24,094 bases of DNA from an uncultured Actinomycetes bacterium (GTDB taxonomy: Bacteria > Actinomycetota > Thermoleophilia > Solirubrobacterales > 70-9). Where the stretch lies: positions 1 to 24,094 of the forward strand of contig CAMLHB010000014.1 of NCBI GenBank assembly GCA_946479725.1. Reading direction: 5' to 3'. Below, piece by piece: positions 1 to 7,160 of the stretch (the stretch's first letter is position 1; the number at the start of each line of letters is the position of its first letter). The notes beneath the pieces are model-generated. The model was not told where the DNA came from, did not search any database, and was given only the letters and a program-made list of their open reading frames with translations. The position numbers and the translations under genes are program-made.

Positions 1-1997
1 TGATGGGGCCGGGAGAGAACGCCGGCGCGGTCGACGTCGGCAACGGCTACGCGATCGCCTTCAAGGTCGAGTCCCACAACCACCCGAGCGCGGTCGAACC
101 GTTCCAGGGGGCGGCGACCGGGGTCGGCGGCATTATGCGCGACGTCTTCGCGATCGGGGCGCGGCCGATCGCGATCCTCGACAGCCTCCGCTTCGGCGAG
201 CTCGACTCGGTGCGCTCGCGCCACCTGCTCGACGGCGCCGTCCGCGGGATCGGCCACTACGGCAACTCGATCGGGGTGGCGACGGTCGGCGGCGAGATCT
301 ACTTCGAGGATCCCTACGAGCACAACTGCCTGGTCAACGCGATGTGCATCGGCTTCGCGAAAACGGCCGACATGGTGCGGGCGGCGGCGGCCGGAGTCGG
401 CAACTCGATCGTCCTGATGGGCGCCAACACGGGGCGCGACGGGATCGGCGGCGCCTCCGTCTTGGCCTCGGCCGAGCTCGGCGAAGGCGACGAAGCGAAG
501 CGGCCGACCGTGCAGATCGGCGACCCCTTCGAGGAGTCGAAGCTGCTCGAGTGCTGCCTGGAGCTGCTGGCAAAGGGGCTGCTGGTCTCGCTGCAGGACC
601 TCGGCGCCGCCGGGCTGACCTCCTCGGCCGGGGAGATGGCGAGCGCCGGCGGGGTCGGAATCGACATCGACGTCGCCCGGGTGCCGCTGCGCGAGGCCGA
701 CATGGAGCCCTTCGAGATCATGGTCTCCGAGAGCCAGGAGCGGATGCTGGCGGTGGTCGAGCCGAGCCGGGTCGATGAGGTGCGGGCGATCTGCGAGAAA
801 TGGCAGACCGGCTCGGCGGTGATCGGCGCCGTCACCGACGGTGGCCAGATCCGGATCCTCCGCGACGGCGAGGTCGTCGGCGAGATGCCGGTCGAGGCGC
901 TGGTCGACGGCTGCCCCCAGTACGACCTCGACCCGGCCGAGCCCGACGGCTGGATCTACGGCAACCGGCAGACGCTGGAGCCGGGCGCAACCCCCGAGCA
1001 GGAGCTGCTGTCGCTGCTCTCGGCACCGAGCATCGCCTCCAAGCGCTGGGCCTTCGAGCAGTACGACTCGATCGTCGGCTCGCGCACGGTGCGCCGGCCC
1101 GAGCAGGCCGACGCCGCCGTCCTGCAGCTGCCCGAGGCCGGCAACGCGATCGCCGTCTCGATCGACGGCAACGGCCGCCGCGTCGCCTGCGACCCCTACG
1201 AGGGGACGATCGAGGCGGTGCTCGAGTGCGCCCAGAACCTCGCCTGCGTCGGGGCCGAGCCGCTCGGCCTGACCAACTGCCTCAACGTCGGCAACCCCGA
1301 GAAGCCGGTCGGCGCCTGGCAGCTCGACCGCGCCGTCAGCGGCCTCGCCGACGCCTGCAACGCCCTCGGCGTCCCCGTCGTTGGCGGCAACGTCTCCCTC
1401 TACAACGAGGGCCCCGACGGTCCGATCTACCCGACGCCGGTGGTGGCGATGGTCGGTGAGCTGCCCGACCCGGGGCAGGTTGCCAGCAACGCCTTCGCCA
1501 AGGAGGGCGACGCGATCGGCCTCATCGGCCCCTTCGAGCCCAGCCTCGCCGGCTCGGAGCTGGCAAAGCAGCGCGGCCAACTGAAGATGGGCCTCCCCCG
1601 CCCCGACGTCGCCGCGGTGGCCGCCGCCTGCAACCTCGTCCGCGACGCGGTCCGCGCCGACAGGCTCGCCTCGGTCCGCGACGTCTCCGACGGCGGCCTA
1701 GCCGTCGCGATCGCCGAGTCCGCGATCGCCGGCGGCATCGGCTGCGAGACCAACCTCGAACACCTCCGCGAGCGCGGCGCCCAACCCGAGGAAGCCCTCT
1801 TCGGCGAGGGCCCGGGAAGCTTCCTAGTCAGCGGCGACCGGGCGACCCTGGAGGAGCTCGGCGCCGTCCTCATCGGCACCGTCGGCGGCGAGAAGATCGC
1901 CATCGGCGCCGGCGACCGCAGCCTCTCGGTCAGCCTCGCCGAGGCCGAGGGCGCTTGGAGCTCGCTGCCCTCGCAGGCCGAGCGCGACCCCGCCTGA
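1..1997 (+). CDS. purL: Phosphoribosylformylglycinamidine synthase subunit PurL, 5'-truncated by the window edge
   Basis: This enzyme makes FGAM from FGAR, ATP and ammonia delivered by PurQ (fourth step of IMP synthesis, cytoplasm). The visible 664 residues begin in the conserved GPGENAG stretch and continue through ESHNHPSAVEPFQGAATGVG, the ATP/Mg-binding part of small-type PurL. The glycine-rich repeats LGAAGLTSSAGEM and VSDGGLAVAIAES of the two AIR-synthase-like halves follow. Family members are about 740 residues, so roughly 70-80 residues lie upstream of the window. The ATG at base 3 is therefore internal and not the start. The last 174 bases overlap the convergent MFS gene. Identity is very secure. 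Confidence 0.97.
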   Translation, partial: MGPGENAGAVDVGNGYAIAFKVESHNHPSAVEPFQGAATGVGGIMRDVFAIGARPIAILDSLRFGELDSVRSRHLLDGAVRGIGHYGNSIGVATVGGEIYFEDPYEHNCLVNAMCIGFAKTADMVRAAAAGVGNSIVLMGANTGRDGIGGASVLASAELGEGDEAKRPTVQIGDPFEESKLLECCLELLAKGLLVSLQDLGAAGLTSSAGEMASAGGVGIDIDVARVPLREADMEPFEIMVSESQERMLAVVEPSRVDEVRAICEKWQTGSAVIGAVTDGGQIRILRDGEVVGEMPVEALVDGCPQYDLDPAEPDGWIYGNRQTLEPGATPEQELLSLLSAPSIASKRWAFEQYDSIVGSRTVRRPEQADAAVLQLPEAGNAIAVSIDGNGRRVACDPYEGTIEAVLECAQNLACVGAEPLGLTNCLNVGNPEKPVGAWQLDRAVSGLADACNALGVPVVGGNVSLYNEGPDGPIYPTPVVAMVGELPDPGQVASNAFAKEGDAIGLIGPFEPSLAGSELAKQRGQLKMGLPRPDVAAVAAACNLVRDAVRADRLASVRDVSDGGLAVAIAESAIAGGIGCETNLEHLRERGAQPEEALFGEGPGSFLVSGDRATLEELGAVLIGTVGGEKIAIGAGDRSLSVSLAEAEGAWSSLPSQAERDPA

Positions 1998-3317
1998 GGC
2001 AAGCGCCGCGAGGACCGCGAAGAGGTAGGCGCCGTCGGAGACGCGCAGGGCCTCGGCGAGATCGGCGGGGTCGCCGACGATTGCAATCAGGATCGCGGTG
2101 CCGAGGACGGCGCCGACCTGGCGGAAGGCGGCGTTGACGGCGCTGGCGGTGGCGAAGCGGTCGTCGGGGACGTCGCGGACAGCGGTGGAGCCGAGGGTCG
2201 GGAAGGCGAGGCCGATGCCGATCCCGGTCAGGGTGGCGCCGGGGAGCCAGGTGCCGAGGTAGGCGGGCTCGGCGCCGGCGGAGCGGAGGACGAGGGCGCC
2301 GGCGGCGAAGACGAGGGTGCCGGGGACGATCACGGCGCGGTGGCCGAAGCGGTCGGCGAGGCGGCCGGCGGGACCGGAGACGACGGTGGTCATCGCCGGG
2401 CCGGGCAGAGCGGCGAGGCCGGCGCTGAGGATGCTGTAACCCCAGACAGTGGTGAGGAAGAGGACGTTGCCGAGGATCAGGGAGAAGAAGGCGGCGGCGA
2501 AGAGCAGGGTGCCGAGGTTGCCGAGGGCGAAGGAGCGGTGGGCGAAGAGGGTCGGCTCGTCGATCGGCCGAGGGTGGCGGAGTCTGCGGGCGACGACGGC
2601 GCAAAGCAGCAGCGCGGCGGCGGCGAAGGCGACCAGAGTGCCGGCGCCGGTCCAGCCCCAGTCGTTGCCCTCGACGATCCCCAGGGTCACCGCCGCCAGG
2701 CCGAGCGCCAGCATCAGCGCTCCCGGCAGGTCCGGCAGACGGCTGTCGCGGAGCGCCTGCTGCGGCAGCAGGCGGCGGCCGGCGAGGAGGACGGCGGCGC
2801 CGAGCGGCAGGTTGACGAGGAAGACGAGGCGCCAGCTGTCGATTTCGACCAAAGCCGCGCCGAGGGTCGGCCCGACCGCCGCCGCGGCGGCCGCGGCGGC
2901 GCCCCAGAGGCCGACACCGGTAGCGCGCTTCTCGGGCGGGAAGCTGTCGAGGACGATCGCCAGCGAGGTCGGGGCGATCGCCGCGGCGCCGATCCCCTGG
3001 ACGACGCGGAAGGCGATCAGCGCCTCGAGCGATGGCGCGGCTGCGCACAGCAGGCTGGCCACGGTGAAGCCGCCCAGGCCCCAGAGGAAGACGCGCTTGT
3101 GGCCGAAGCGGTCGGCCAGGCCGCCGGCCGGCACCAGCAGCGCCGCGATCACGACGAAGTAGCCGTCCAGCACCCAGGAGAGGAGGCCCCGGCTCGCCTC
3201 CGGAAACGAGGCCGAGATGTCGGGGAAGGCGATGTTGACGATCGTCGTGTCGAGGAAGACGAGGAAGGCACCGGTGCAGGCAATCGCAACGCTCGCTCTA
3301 TGTCCGCGGTCATACAT
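1824..3317 (-). CDS. DHA2-type MFS drug/solute exporter (EmrB/QacA-like)
   Basis: A 497-residue inner-membrane proton-coupled exporter. The N-terminal segment has the family signature LDTTIVNIAFP. Motif A appears twice, as GGLADRFGHKR and GRLADRFGHRA, one per half. GPTLGAALVEIDSWRLVFLVN matches motif C and the following helix of 14-TM DHA2 transporters, and about 12-14 hydrophobic segments can be counted. The start is ATG at 3317; longer readings run into non-homologous sequence and through the divergent tetR gene. The final 50 or so residues are hydrophilic and encoded antisense to the end of purL, because no stop occurs before 1824. The neighbouring LmrA-like TetR gene suggests it is the cognate repressor. 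The substrate is unknown. Confidence 0.9.
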   Translation of the reverse strand: MYDRGHRASVAIACTGAFLVFLDTTIVNIAFPDISASFPEASRGLLSWVLDGYFVVIAALLVPAGGLADRFGHKRVFLWGLGGFTVASLLCAAAPSLEALIAFRVVQGIGAAAIAPTSLAIVLDSFPPEKRATGVGLWGAAAAAAAAVGPTLGAALVEIDSWRLVFLVNLPLGAAVLLAGRRLLPQQALRDSRLPDLPGALMLALGLAAVTLGIVEGNDWGWTGAGTLVAFAAAALLLCAVVARRLRHPRPIDEPTLFAHRSFALGNLGTLLFAAAFFSLILGNVLFLTTVWGYSILSAGLAALPGPAMTTVVSGPAGRLADRFGHRAVIVPGTLVFAAGALVLRSAGAEPAYLGTWLPGATLTGIGIGLAFPTLGSTAVRDVPDDRFATASAVNAAFRQVGAVLGTAILIAIVGDPADLAEALRVSDGAYLFAVLAALASGGVALGLRGQRAPSALGLGEADREAAVAGADGDLLAADGADEDGAELLQGRPVAAD

Positions 3318-3342
3318 CGTGGCCGCGACTATACTATGACCG
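3307..3342. promoter_or_regulatory. Overlapping promoters and inverted repeat between MFS and tetR
   Basis: Only 18 bp separate the MFS start (3317) from the tetR ATG (3336). An 8-bp perfect inverted repeat, CGGTCATA at 3307-3314 and TATGACCG at 3335-3342, brackets this gap. A TATACT -10-like hexamer (3330-3335, plus strand) and a TATAGT hexamer (3328-3333, minus strand) overlap each other. Spacing implies leaderless or nearly leaderless transcripts both ways. The -35 boxes are weak. Role as TetR operator is inferred. Confidence 0.55.
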
Positions 3343-3953
3343 TGGGCATAACGCGACTCTCCGATGCGAAAGCGGTCGAACCGACCCGTCGCGATGGCCG
3401 CGATCGACTCCTCAACGGGGCGCGCAGGCTGCTCGCCGAGAAGGGCTACGCAGGGATGGAGCTGCGCGCCGTCGCCGAGCGCGGCAAGGCTCCGCGCGGC
3501 TCGATCTACCACCACTTCCCCGGCGGCAAGACCCAGCTCGCGGTCGAGGCGGCCGAACTCGAGGGGCGGGAGATCCGCGCCGCGATCGAAGGTTCGCTGG
3601 CCGAGTTCGGGCTCGCCGAGACGCTCAGCACCTTCGGCGAGATGTTCCGCCGCCGGGTCAAGAACCGGCCGGAGCGGCTCGGCTGCCCGGTCGCCGCGGC
3701 CGCCCTCGCCCGCCCCGAGGACCCTGCCCTCGCCGCCGCCGCGACCGCGGCCTTCGAGAGCTGGGAAGCGCCGATCGCCGCCGCCCTGCGCGAGGAAGGC
3801 GTGAAGAAGAAGGACGCTGAGGACTTCGCCGGGCTGGTTGTCACGACGATCGAGGGCGCGCTGATCCGCGCCCGCGCCGCCGGCGACCAGGCCCCGCTCG
3901 ACTCCGCTGTCGCCGGCCTGCACCGGGCGCTCGCCTCTTTACTCGTCACTTAG
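3336..3953 (+). CDS. TetR-family transcriptional regulator (LmrA/YxaF-like)
   Basis: A 205-residue DNA-binding repressor. The N-terminal helix-turn-helix covers about residues 18-65, including the recognition-helix region APRGSIYHHFPGGKTQL. The C-terminal half carries LGCPVAAAAL, typical of the LmrA/YxaF group that represses MFS drug exporters in Bacillus. The start is ATG at 3336. A GTG in frame at 3342 lies six bases after a TATACT box and could be the true start of a leaderless mRNA. It diverges from the MFS gene with an 18-bp gap, so autoregulation together with exporter control is likely. The ligand is unknown. The much longer open frame upstream of 3336 is antisense to the MFS gene and is not coding. 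Confidence 0.88.
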   Translation: MTVGITRLSDAKAVEPTRRDGRDRLLNGARRLLAEKGYAGMELRAVAERGKAPRGSIYHHFPGGKTQLAVEAAELEGREIRAAIEGSLAEFGLAETLSTFGEMFRRRVKNRPERLGCPVAAAALARPEDPALAAAATAAFESWEAPIAAALREEGVKKKDAEDFAGLVVTTIEGALIRARAAGDQAPLDSAVAGLHRALASLLVT

Positions 3954-4030
3954 GCGCGGTTTATCTCTGGGCCGACACCTCGAAGCTCCGCCTCTTCGAC
4001 CCCGAGAGCGGCGAGAGCCTGCGCGATCAG
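3954..4030 (+). pseudogene. Vestigial C-terminus of a MalK/UgpC-type ABC transporter ATPase
   Basis: Directly after the tetR stop, the frame starting at 3959 reads YLWADTSKLRLFDPESGESL. This closely resembles the last 20 residues (end of the TOBE domain) of MalK/UgpC sugar-importer ATPases, which typically end in W-V-D-x-x-K-L-H-x-F-D-P-E-T-G. No start codon, ATPase motifs or remaining gene are present, and the frame upstream runs antiphase through tetR. I infer a deletion scar left when the accessory genes arrived. The match rests on recognition of the motif, without an alignment. Confidence 0.5.
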
Positions 4031-4034
4031 AGTA

Positions 4035-4057
4035 GGAGGGGCCAACACGGCCCCTCC
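4035..4057. terminator. Hairpin between convergent genes
   Basis: A perfect 9-bp stem, GGAGGGGCC (4035-4043) and GGCCCCTCC (4049-4057), with a 5-nt loop. It lies between tetR (plus) and the secreted-protein gene (minus) and so could serve both. There is no T tract, as is common in high-GC actinobacteria. Confidence 0.6.
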
Positions 4058-4077
4058 CTGGGCTCAGCGCCTGAGGT

Positions 4078-4745
4078 TCAGAGGCATGTCAATAATCCCG
4101 TCACTTCGCCTTCGAGGGTGATGGACATCGAGCTATCGGCGCTGGCTTCGGTCGTGCCCGTGCCGGTGTTCCAGTGCCATTTCGTTTCGCTTCCTTCGAT
4201 TTGCTGATACCGCGAAACTCCGGGTTCGGTTGATTCGAACGCCGCGGTCATCGTGTGCCTGGTGCCACCGCATTCCAGGGTTGGCAGATGGGCGATCACC
4301 CCGTTGCCGGTCAGGTTGCCGCAGGAGGTGCTGGTGAATTTTCCGCTGGTCGCGTTGTTTGTGAAAAGCAGTCCCATTGTGTGGGTGAACCCTTTTATGT
4401 AGACGAGGTGGAATTCGAGTTCTTCGCTTTTGATTTCTCCGGATGCGGCTCCGGTCGAGGTGCAGGGAAACCCGCCCGGACCGACGCATCCTTTGAAGAC
4501 AAAGGACGCTTTTCCTGTCGAGCCTGTGTTTAGACCGCTGGTCGTCCATTGGCCCGAACCGCTCATCGACATGCACGCGATCGTCACGTTGCCGAGTGTG
4601 AGCCTGGATTCGGTGGCGGTCGTGATGACGACTGCGGATTGGCTTTGCTGAAGTCCATGTCGGGGGACGCGGCGGCCGGGGCCGGGGCGGTCAGTGCAAG
4701 ACCAACCCAGGCAGCAGCCAGCATCATCAGCATCTTGGTTCTCAT
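4078..4745 (-). pseudogene. Secreted protein of a small lineage-specific family, frameshifted (copy 1)
   Basis: Translation from ATG 4745 (AGGAGG at 4753-4758, 7-nt spacer) gives a clear signal peptide, MRTKMLMMLAAAWVGLALTA, ending near AAASPDMDF. That frame then becomes meaningless. A frame offset by -1 carries the mature part, running from SAVVITTATESRLTLGNVTI to a stop at 4078-4080. Side by side with copy 2 (6344-7027) the shared landmarks fall in order: G-K/N-A-x-x-x-F-x-x-C, C-T-S-x-G, H-L-V-Y, a conserved late cysteine, T-A-F, and a final L-T-C. A one-base loss around 4640-4665 joins the two frames; it could be real or a sequencing error. No known slippery heptamer is visible there. Function unknown; probably exported through Sec. 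Confidence 0.75.
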
Positions 4746-4794
4746 CTTCGATCCTCCTTCTCTTCTCCCGCGCCCTTTGCGCCGGTTCGAGACC

Positions 4795-4806
4795 TTGGTA
4801 GACCAA
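4795..4806. promoter_or_regulatory. Short inverted repeat upstream of secreted copy 1
   Basis: TTGGT (4795-4799) and ACCAA (4802-4806) form a 5-bp dyad in the leader of the frameshifted secreted gene. The rest of 4759-4966 is comparatively AT-rich, and I see no convincing -35/-10 pair in it. Confidence 0.25.
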
Positions 4807-4966
4807 CCGACTTCGTTTGGACTCTCGATTTCCACCGGTAGAGGTGGACAACCGGCTTTCCTCCCTGGAATCGACTGAAAGGCAGGTTCATCCGGGGCGT
4901 AGAGTTGCGCGCCAGGTAGAAGACCTTCTCCAAGCGAGGCTGAACGGACAGGGTTAGAAGCTCGGC

Positions 4967-5563
4967 TCAGGCCGCGGCGGCGACCAGGCGGGCCATCACG
5001 TCGGCGGCCTGGTCGTCGTCGAGGCCTTGCGCCTCGGTGAGGTCCTGCCAGGTGCGGAAGGCGAGGGCGTGGCCGATTGCGGCGCGGGTGCGCTTGGCGG
5101 CGTTGCCACGCAGGCCGCGGCCGTGGGCGAGGATGTCGGCGGCGATCCCCAGGAACTGGTGGTAGGGGGCGAACTTCTCGGCCACCACGGCGACCTGGTG
5201 CTCGTCACGGAGGAGCTTGTCGATCATCCCCCCCGCTCGGCGGTAGTAGCCGTACATCTCCCCCAGCGCCACAGATAGGCGCTCGGCCGGATTCTCGATC
5301 TCCTCCCAGCGGGTGATGTCGGGGGGCGGGTTGCGTTCCGCCCAGTGGGCCGAACAGGCGTCGAAGAGGGCCGCCTCGTCGGAAAAGTGGCGGTAGAGGG
5401 TCGAGCGGCGGACGCCGGCGTGCTCGGCGACGGCGCTCATCGTCGTCTGGGCAGGGCCGAGGGTGCCGTGCAGCTCGACCGCGCTTTCGGTGATCCGCCG
5501 CCGGGTCTGGGCCTCGGCTTCGGCGCGGCGCTTCTTCTCGTACTTTCGCTTTCCGTCGGACAT
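4967..5563 (-). CDS. TetR-family transcriptional regulator
   Basis: A 198-residue regulator with the TetR helix-turn-helix near residues 20-65 (TTMSAVAEHAGVRRSTLYRH) and a divergent all-helical ligand domain. ATG 5563 (MSDGKRKYEKK) is chosen over the longer GTG reading at 5614 because the longer form would place a 16-bp perfect palindrome (5580-5595) inside the coding region and adds 17 non-conserved residues. No Shine-Dalgarno precedes 5563, so the mRNA may be leaderless. It diverges from the cupin gene and probably controls it. C-terminal residues are alanine-rich (VAAAA). Ligand unknown. Confidence 0.85.
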   Translation of the reverse strand: MSDGKRKYEKKRRAEAEAQTRRRITESAVELHGTLGPAQTTMSAVAEHAGVRRSTLYRHFSDEAALFDACSAHWAERNPPPDITRWEEIENPAERLSVALGEMYGYYRRAGGMIDKLLRDEHQVAVVAEKFAPYHQFLGIAADILAHGRGLRGNAAKRTRAAIGHALAFRTWQDLTEAQGLDDDQAADVMARLVAAAA

Positions 5564-5579
5564 GCGTGTACGACCAATC

Positions 5580-5595
5580 TTGACAGATCTGTCAA
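5580..5595. promoter_or_regulatory. Perfect 16-bp palindrome, likely operator of the tetR/cupin divergon
   Basis: TTGACAGATCTGTCAA is its own reverse complement. Both ends supply a consensus TTGACA -35 hexamer, one for each direction. On the plus strand it is followed after exactly 17 bp by TACGGT (5603-5608), giving a promoter for the cupin gene that starts near 5615. A TetR dimer bound here would cover the -35 box. Confidence 0.7.
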
Positions 5596-5651
5596 CGGCC
5601 GCTACGGTTTTCACGAAACAGTAGTGTTCAACGAAATCTTAGGAGATTGAG

Positions 5652-6170
5652 ATGGCTACGGTTATCGGTCCCAGCGACGGCAAGGCAGGTTTCCTCGGCA
5701 GCATCGGGGTGCGGTTCATGATCGACGGCGAGAACGCGGGGGGCGACTTCTCGCTGGTTGAACACCCCCTCTCGCCGCGGGCGCTGGCGGCACCGCTGCA
5801 CCGGCACACGCGCGAGGACGAGTACAGCTTCGTGCTCGAGGGACGGATGGGAGGCCTGCTCGGTGACGAGTTGGTCGAGGCCGGCCCCGGCGACCTGGTC
5901 TTCAAGCCACGCAACGAGTGGCACACCTTCTGGAACGCCGGCGACGAGCCCTGCAGGATCCTCGAGATCATCGCCCCCGCCGGCTTCGAGCACTTCTTCG
6001 AGGAGCTCGTCGACATGGGCGGCGTGCTGAACGCGACCCAGGAGAAGCTCGAATCCCTCAATCACCGCTACGGCCTGGAAATGCAGCCGGAGAGCGTCCC
6101 CGAGCTTCTCGAGCGCTTCGACCTGGTGATCGGCGAGCCGGTCGAGGGTGCGCTCGCGATCTCACGGTAA
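5652..6170 (+). CDS. Cupin-domain protein
   Basis: A 172-residue single-domain cupin. Motif 1 (H50-x-H52 with E57 in LHRHTREDEYSFVLEGRMG) and motif 2 (GDLVFKPRNEWHTFWN, H91) provide the usual 3-His/1-Glu metal site. AGGAG at 5641-5645 stands 6 nt before the ATG. A helical tail of about 50 residues (EELVDMGGVLNATQEKLESL onward) follows the barrel. Cupins of this shape range from dioxygenases to ligand-binding proteins, so no substrate is assigned. It diverges from a TetR gene across the 5580-5595 palindrome, which suggests induction by a small molecule. Confidence 0.85.
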   Translation: MATVIGPSDGKAGFLGSIGVRFMIDGENAGGDFSLVEHPLSPRALAAPLHRHTREDEYSFVLEGRMGGLLGDELVEAGPGDLVFKPRNEWHTFWNAGDEPCRILEIIAPAGFEHFFEELVDMGGVLNATQEKLESLNHRYGLEMQPESVPELLERFDLVIGEPVEGALAISR

Positions 6171-6193
6171 CCGCCTTCCGGGAACAGGGGGCC

Positions 6194-6215
6194 GCGCGCG
6201 CTGAATCGCGTGCGC
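6194..6215. terminator. Possible terminator hairpin after the cupin gene
   Basis: An 8-bp GC-rich stem (6194-6201 with 6208-6215, one G-U pair) and a 6-nt loop, 23 bases after the cupin stop. The remainder of 6216-6333 is AT-richer than its surroundings and contains TTGATCAA, an 8-bp palindrome near 6283-6290. It probably holds the promoter of secreted copy 2. Confidence 0.35.
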
Positions 6216-6343
6216 TGCTCCCCGACAAGCGTGAGTTCTGTGGCTCGCATACAAAAGCCAGAATTATCGATCAGCGGTATTTGATCAATAGTTCCTCCTG
6301 GGGAACGATGGGGCTTCGTCAACTACCCATCCGGGAGGCAAAC

Positions 6344-7027
6344 ATGGACCTCAGGAAGATCCCGATCACGCTGGCACTCGTCACGCTGGCCCTCGCAGCA
6401 TCTGCTCCCCAGGCTCTTGCGGCGACGCCCGAAACCGATTTTGAATCCTTTCCGGCTAAAGCAACGAACACCGGCGGCGAAGCAGAACTCGTCGCCAGCT
6501 TCAGCTCGATCAAGATCCCGATCAAATGCAGTAGCTCCAGCAGCCTCAGCGAAGTCACGAGCAAAACGACAGGCAACGCGGCCTACCTCTTTCACGAATG
6601 CACAAACAGCTCCAAAGAAAAATGCACGTCCGCCGGGCAGCAGACCGGCACAATCCAGATTGATCTCTCGGGGACACATCTCGTATATCTGGACGAGAAC
6701 CACACAAAGCCCGGAATGCTGCTGACACCTTCGGAACACGGGTTCGTCTGGTGGATCGATTGCCCGGGGTTGAAAATCGAACTCCAAGGTGCAGGGCTTC
6801 TCGGCGAAATAACGGCGCCGAAATGCGGGGAAACCTCGAAAACGCTCACCACGGCGTTTCAGACCGTCAGCGGCCTGCAGAAGTACACCCAGGTGGAAGA
6901 AACAGGGTCTATCTTCAGCATGAGCACCATCATCGGAGGGACCAACACCGGGCCTGCCACCGCGGCCTGGACCTCCTCGGTGACCTTCACCCAGCCGTTC
7001 ACGCTCACATGCCCTGAACAGAAATAG
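6344..7027 (+). CDS. Secreted protein of a small lineage-specific family (copy 2)
   Basis: A 227-residue exported protein of unknown function. GGGAGG at 6333-6338 sits 5 nt before ATG 6344; an in-frame ATG at 6308 lacks a good ribosome site. The signal peptide MDLRKIPITLALVTLALAAS ends at about ALAATPE. The mature part is serine/threonine-rich, beta-like and cysteine-containing, and aligns by eye with the frameshifted copy 1. Landmarks are HECTNS, KCTSAG, THLVYLDENHT, PKCGETSKTLTTAF and the terminal FTLTCPEQK. Its base composition is clearly lower in G+C and its codon use more relaxed than in the adjacent pur genes, suggesting later arrival or weak selection. No catalytic motif is recognisable. 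Confidence 0.82.
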   Translation: MDLRKIPITLALVTLALAASAPQALAATPETDFESFPAKATNTGGEAELVASFSSIKIPIKCSSSSSLSEVTSKTTGNAAYLFHECTNSSKEKCTSAGQQTGTIQIDLSGTHLVYLDENHTKPGMLLTPSEHGFVWWIDCPGLKIELQGAGLLGEITAPKCGETSKTLTTAFQTVSGLQKYTQVEETGSIFSMSTIIGGTNTGPATAAWTSSVTFTQPFTLTCPEQK

Positions 7028-7052
7028 AGAGCAACGCGAACGCGTGCAATTT

Positions 7053-7085
7053 ACGGGGATCCGGCTGCATATGCCGGGTCCCCGT
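7053..7085 (+). terminator. Strong terminator-like hairpin after secreted copy 2
   Basis: A 13-bp stem (7053-7065 with 7073-7085, one G-T wobble) with a 7-nt loop, 26 bases after the stop. It separates this gene from purF. No T tract follows. Confidence 0.65.
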
Positions 7086-7088
7086 GCA

Positions 7089-7123
7089 CTGCTACCCTGC
7101 GCGGGTAGGCAGGTTGTCTGCCT
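7089..7123 (+). promoter_or_regulatory. purF leader with two mutually exclusive hairpins
   Basis: CTG-CTACCC (7089-7097) can pair with GGGTAG-(G)-CAG (7103-7112), giving 9 bp with one bulge. Alternatively AGGCAG (7107-7112) can pair with CTGCCT (7118-7123). Both use the same GGCAG, so they cannot coexist. The first also contains a TACCCT hexamer (7093-7098) that could be the -10 box, in which case the hairpin would lie largely outside the mRNA. Regulatory meaning is open. Confidence 0.35.
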
Positions 7124-7160
7124 GCGCGTCCGTCTTCGACCGCAGCGAGGAACACGCGCT

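Noticed and set aside
2340..3335. Long plus-strand open frame that would extend the first tetR by over 300 residues
   Set aside because: It is antisense to the MFS gene, highly charged and repetitive as expected from a high-GC shadow frame. The TetR family start lies at 3336.
4846..4966. Possible small gene between secreted copy 1 and the second tetR
   Set aside because: The only open frames lack ribosome sites and signal-like or domain-like content.
7044..7160. ATG 7044 as start of purF
   Set aside because: It lies before the terminator hairpin of the previous gene and gives a 56-residue propeptide. The TTG at 7161 with its ribosome site gives a normal length.
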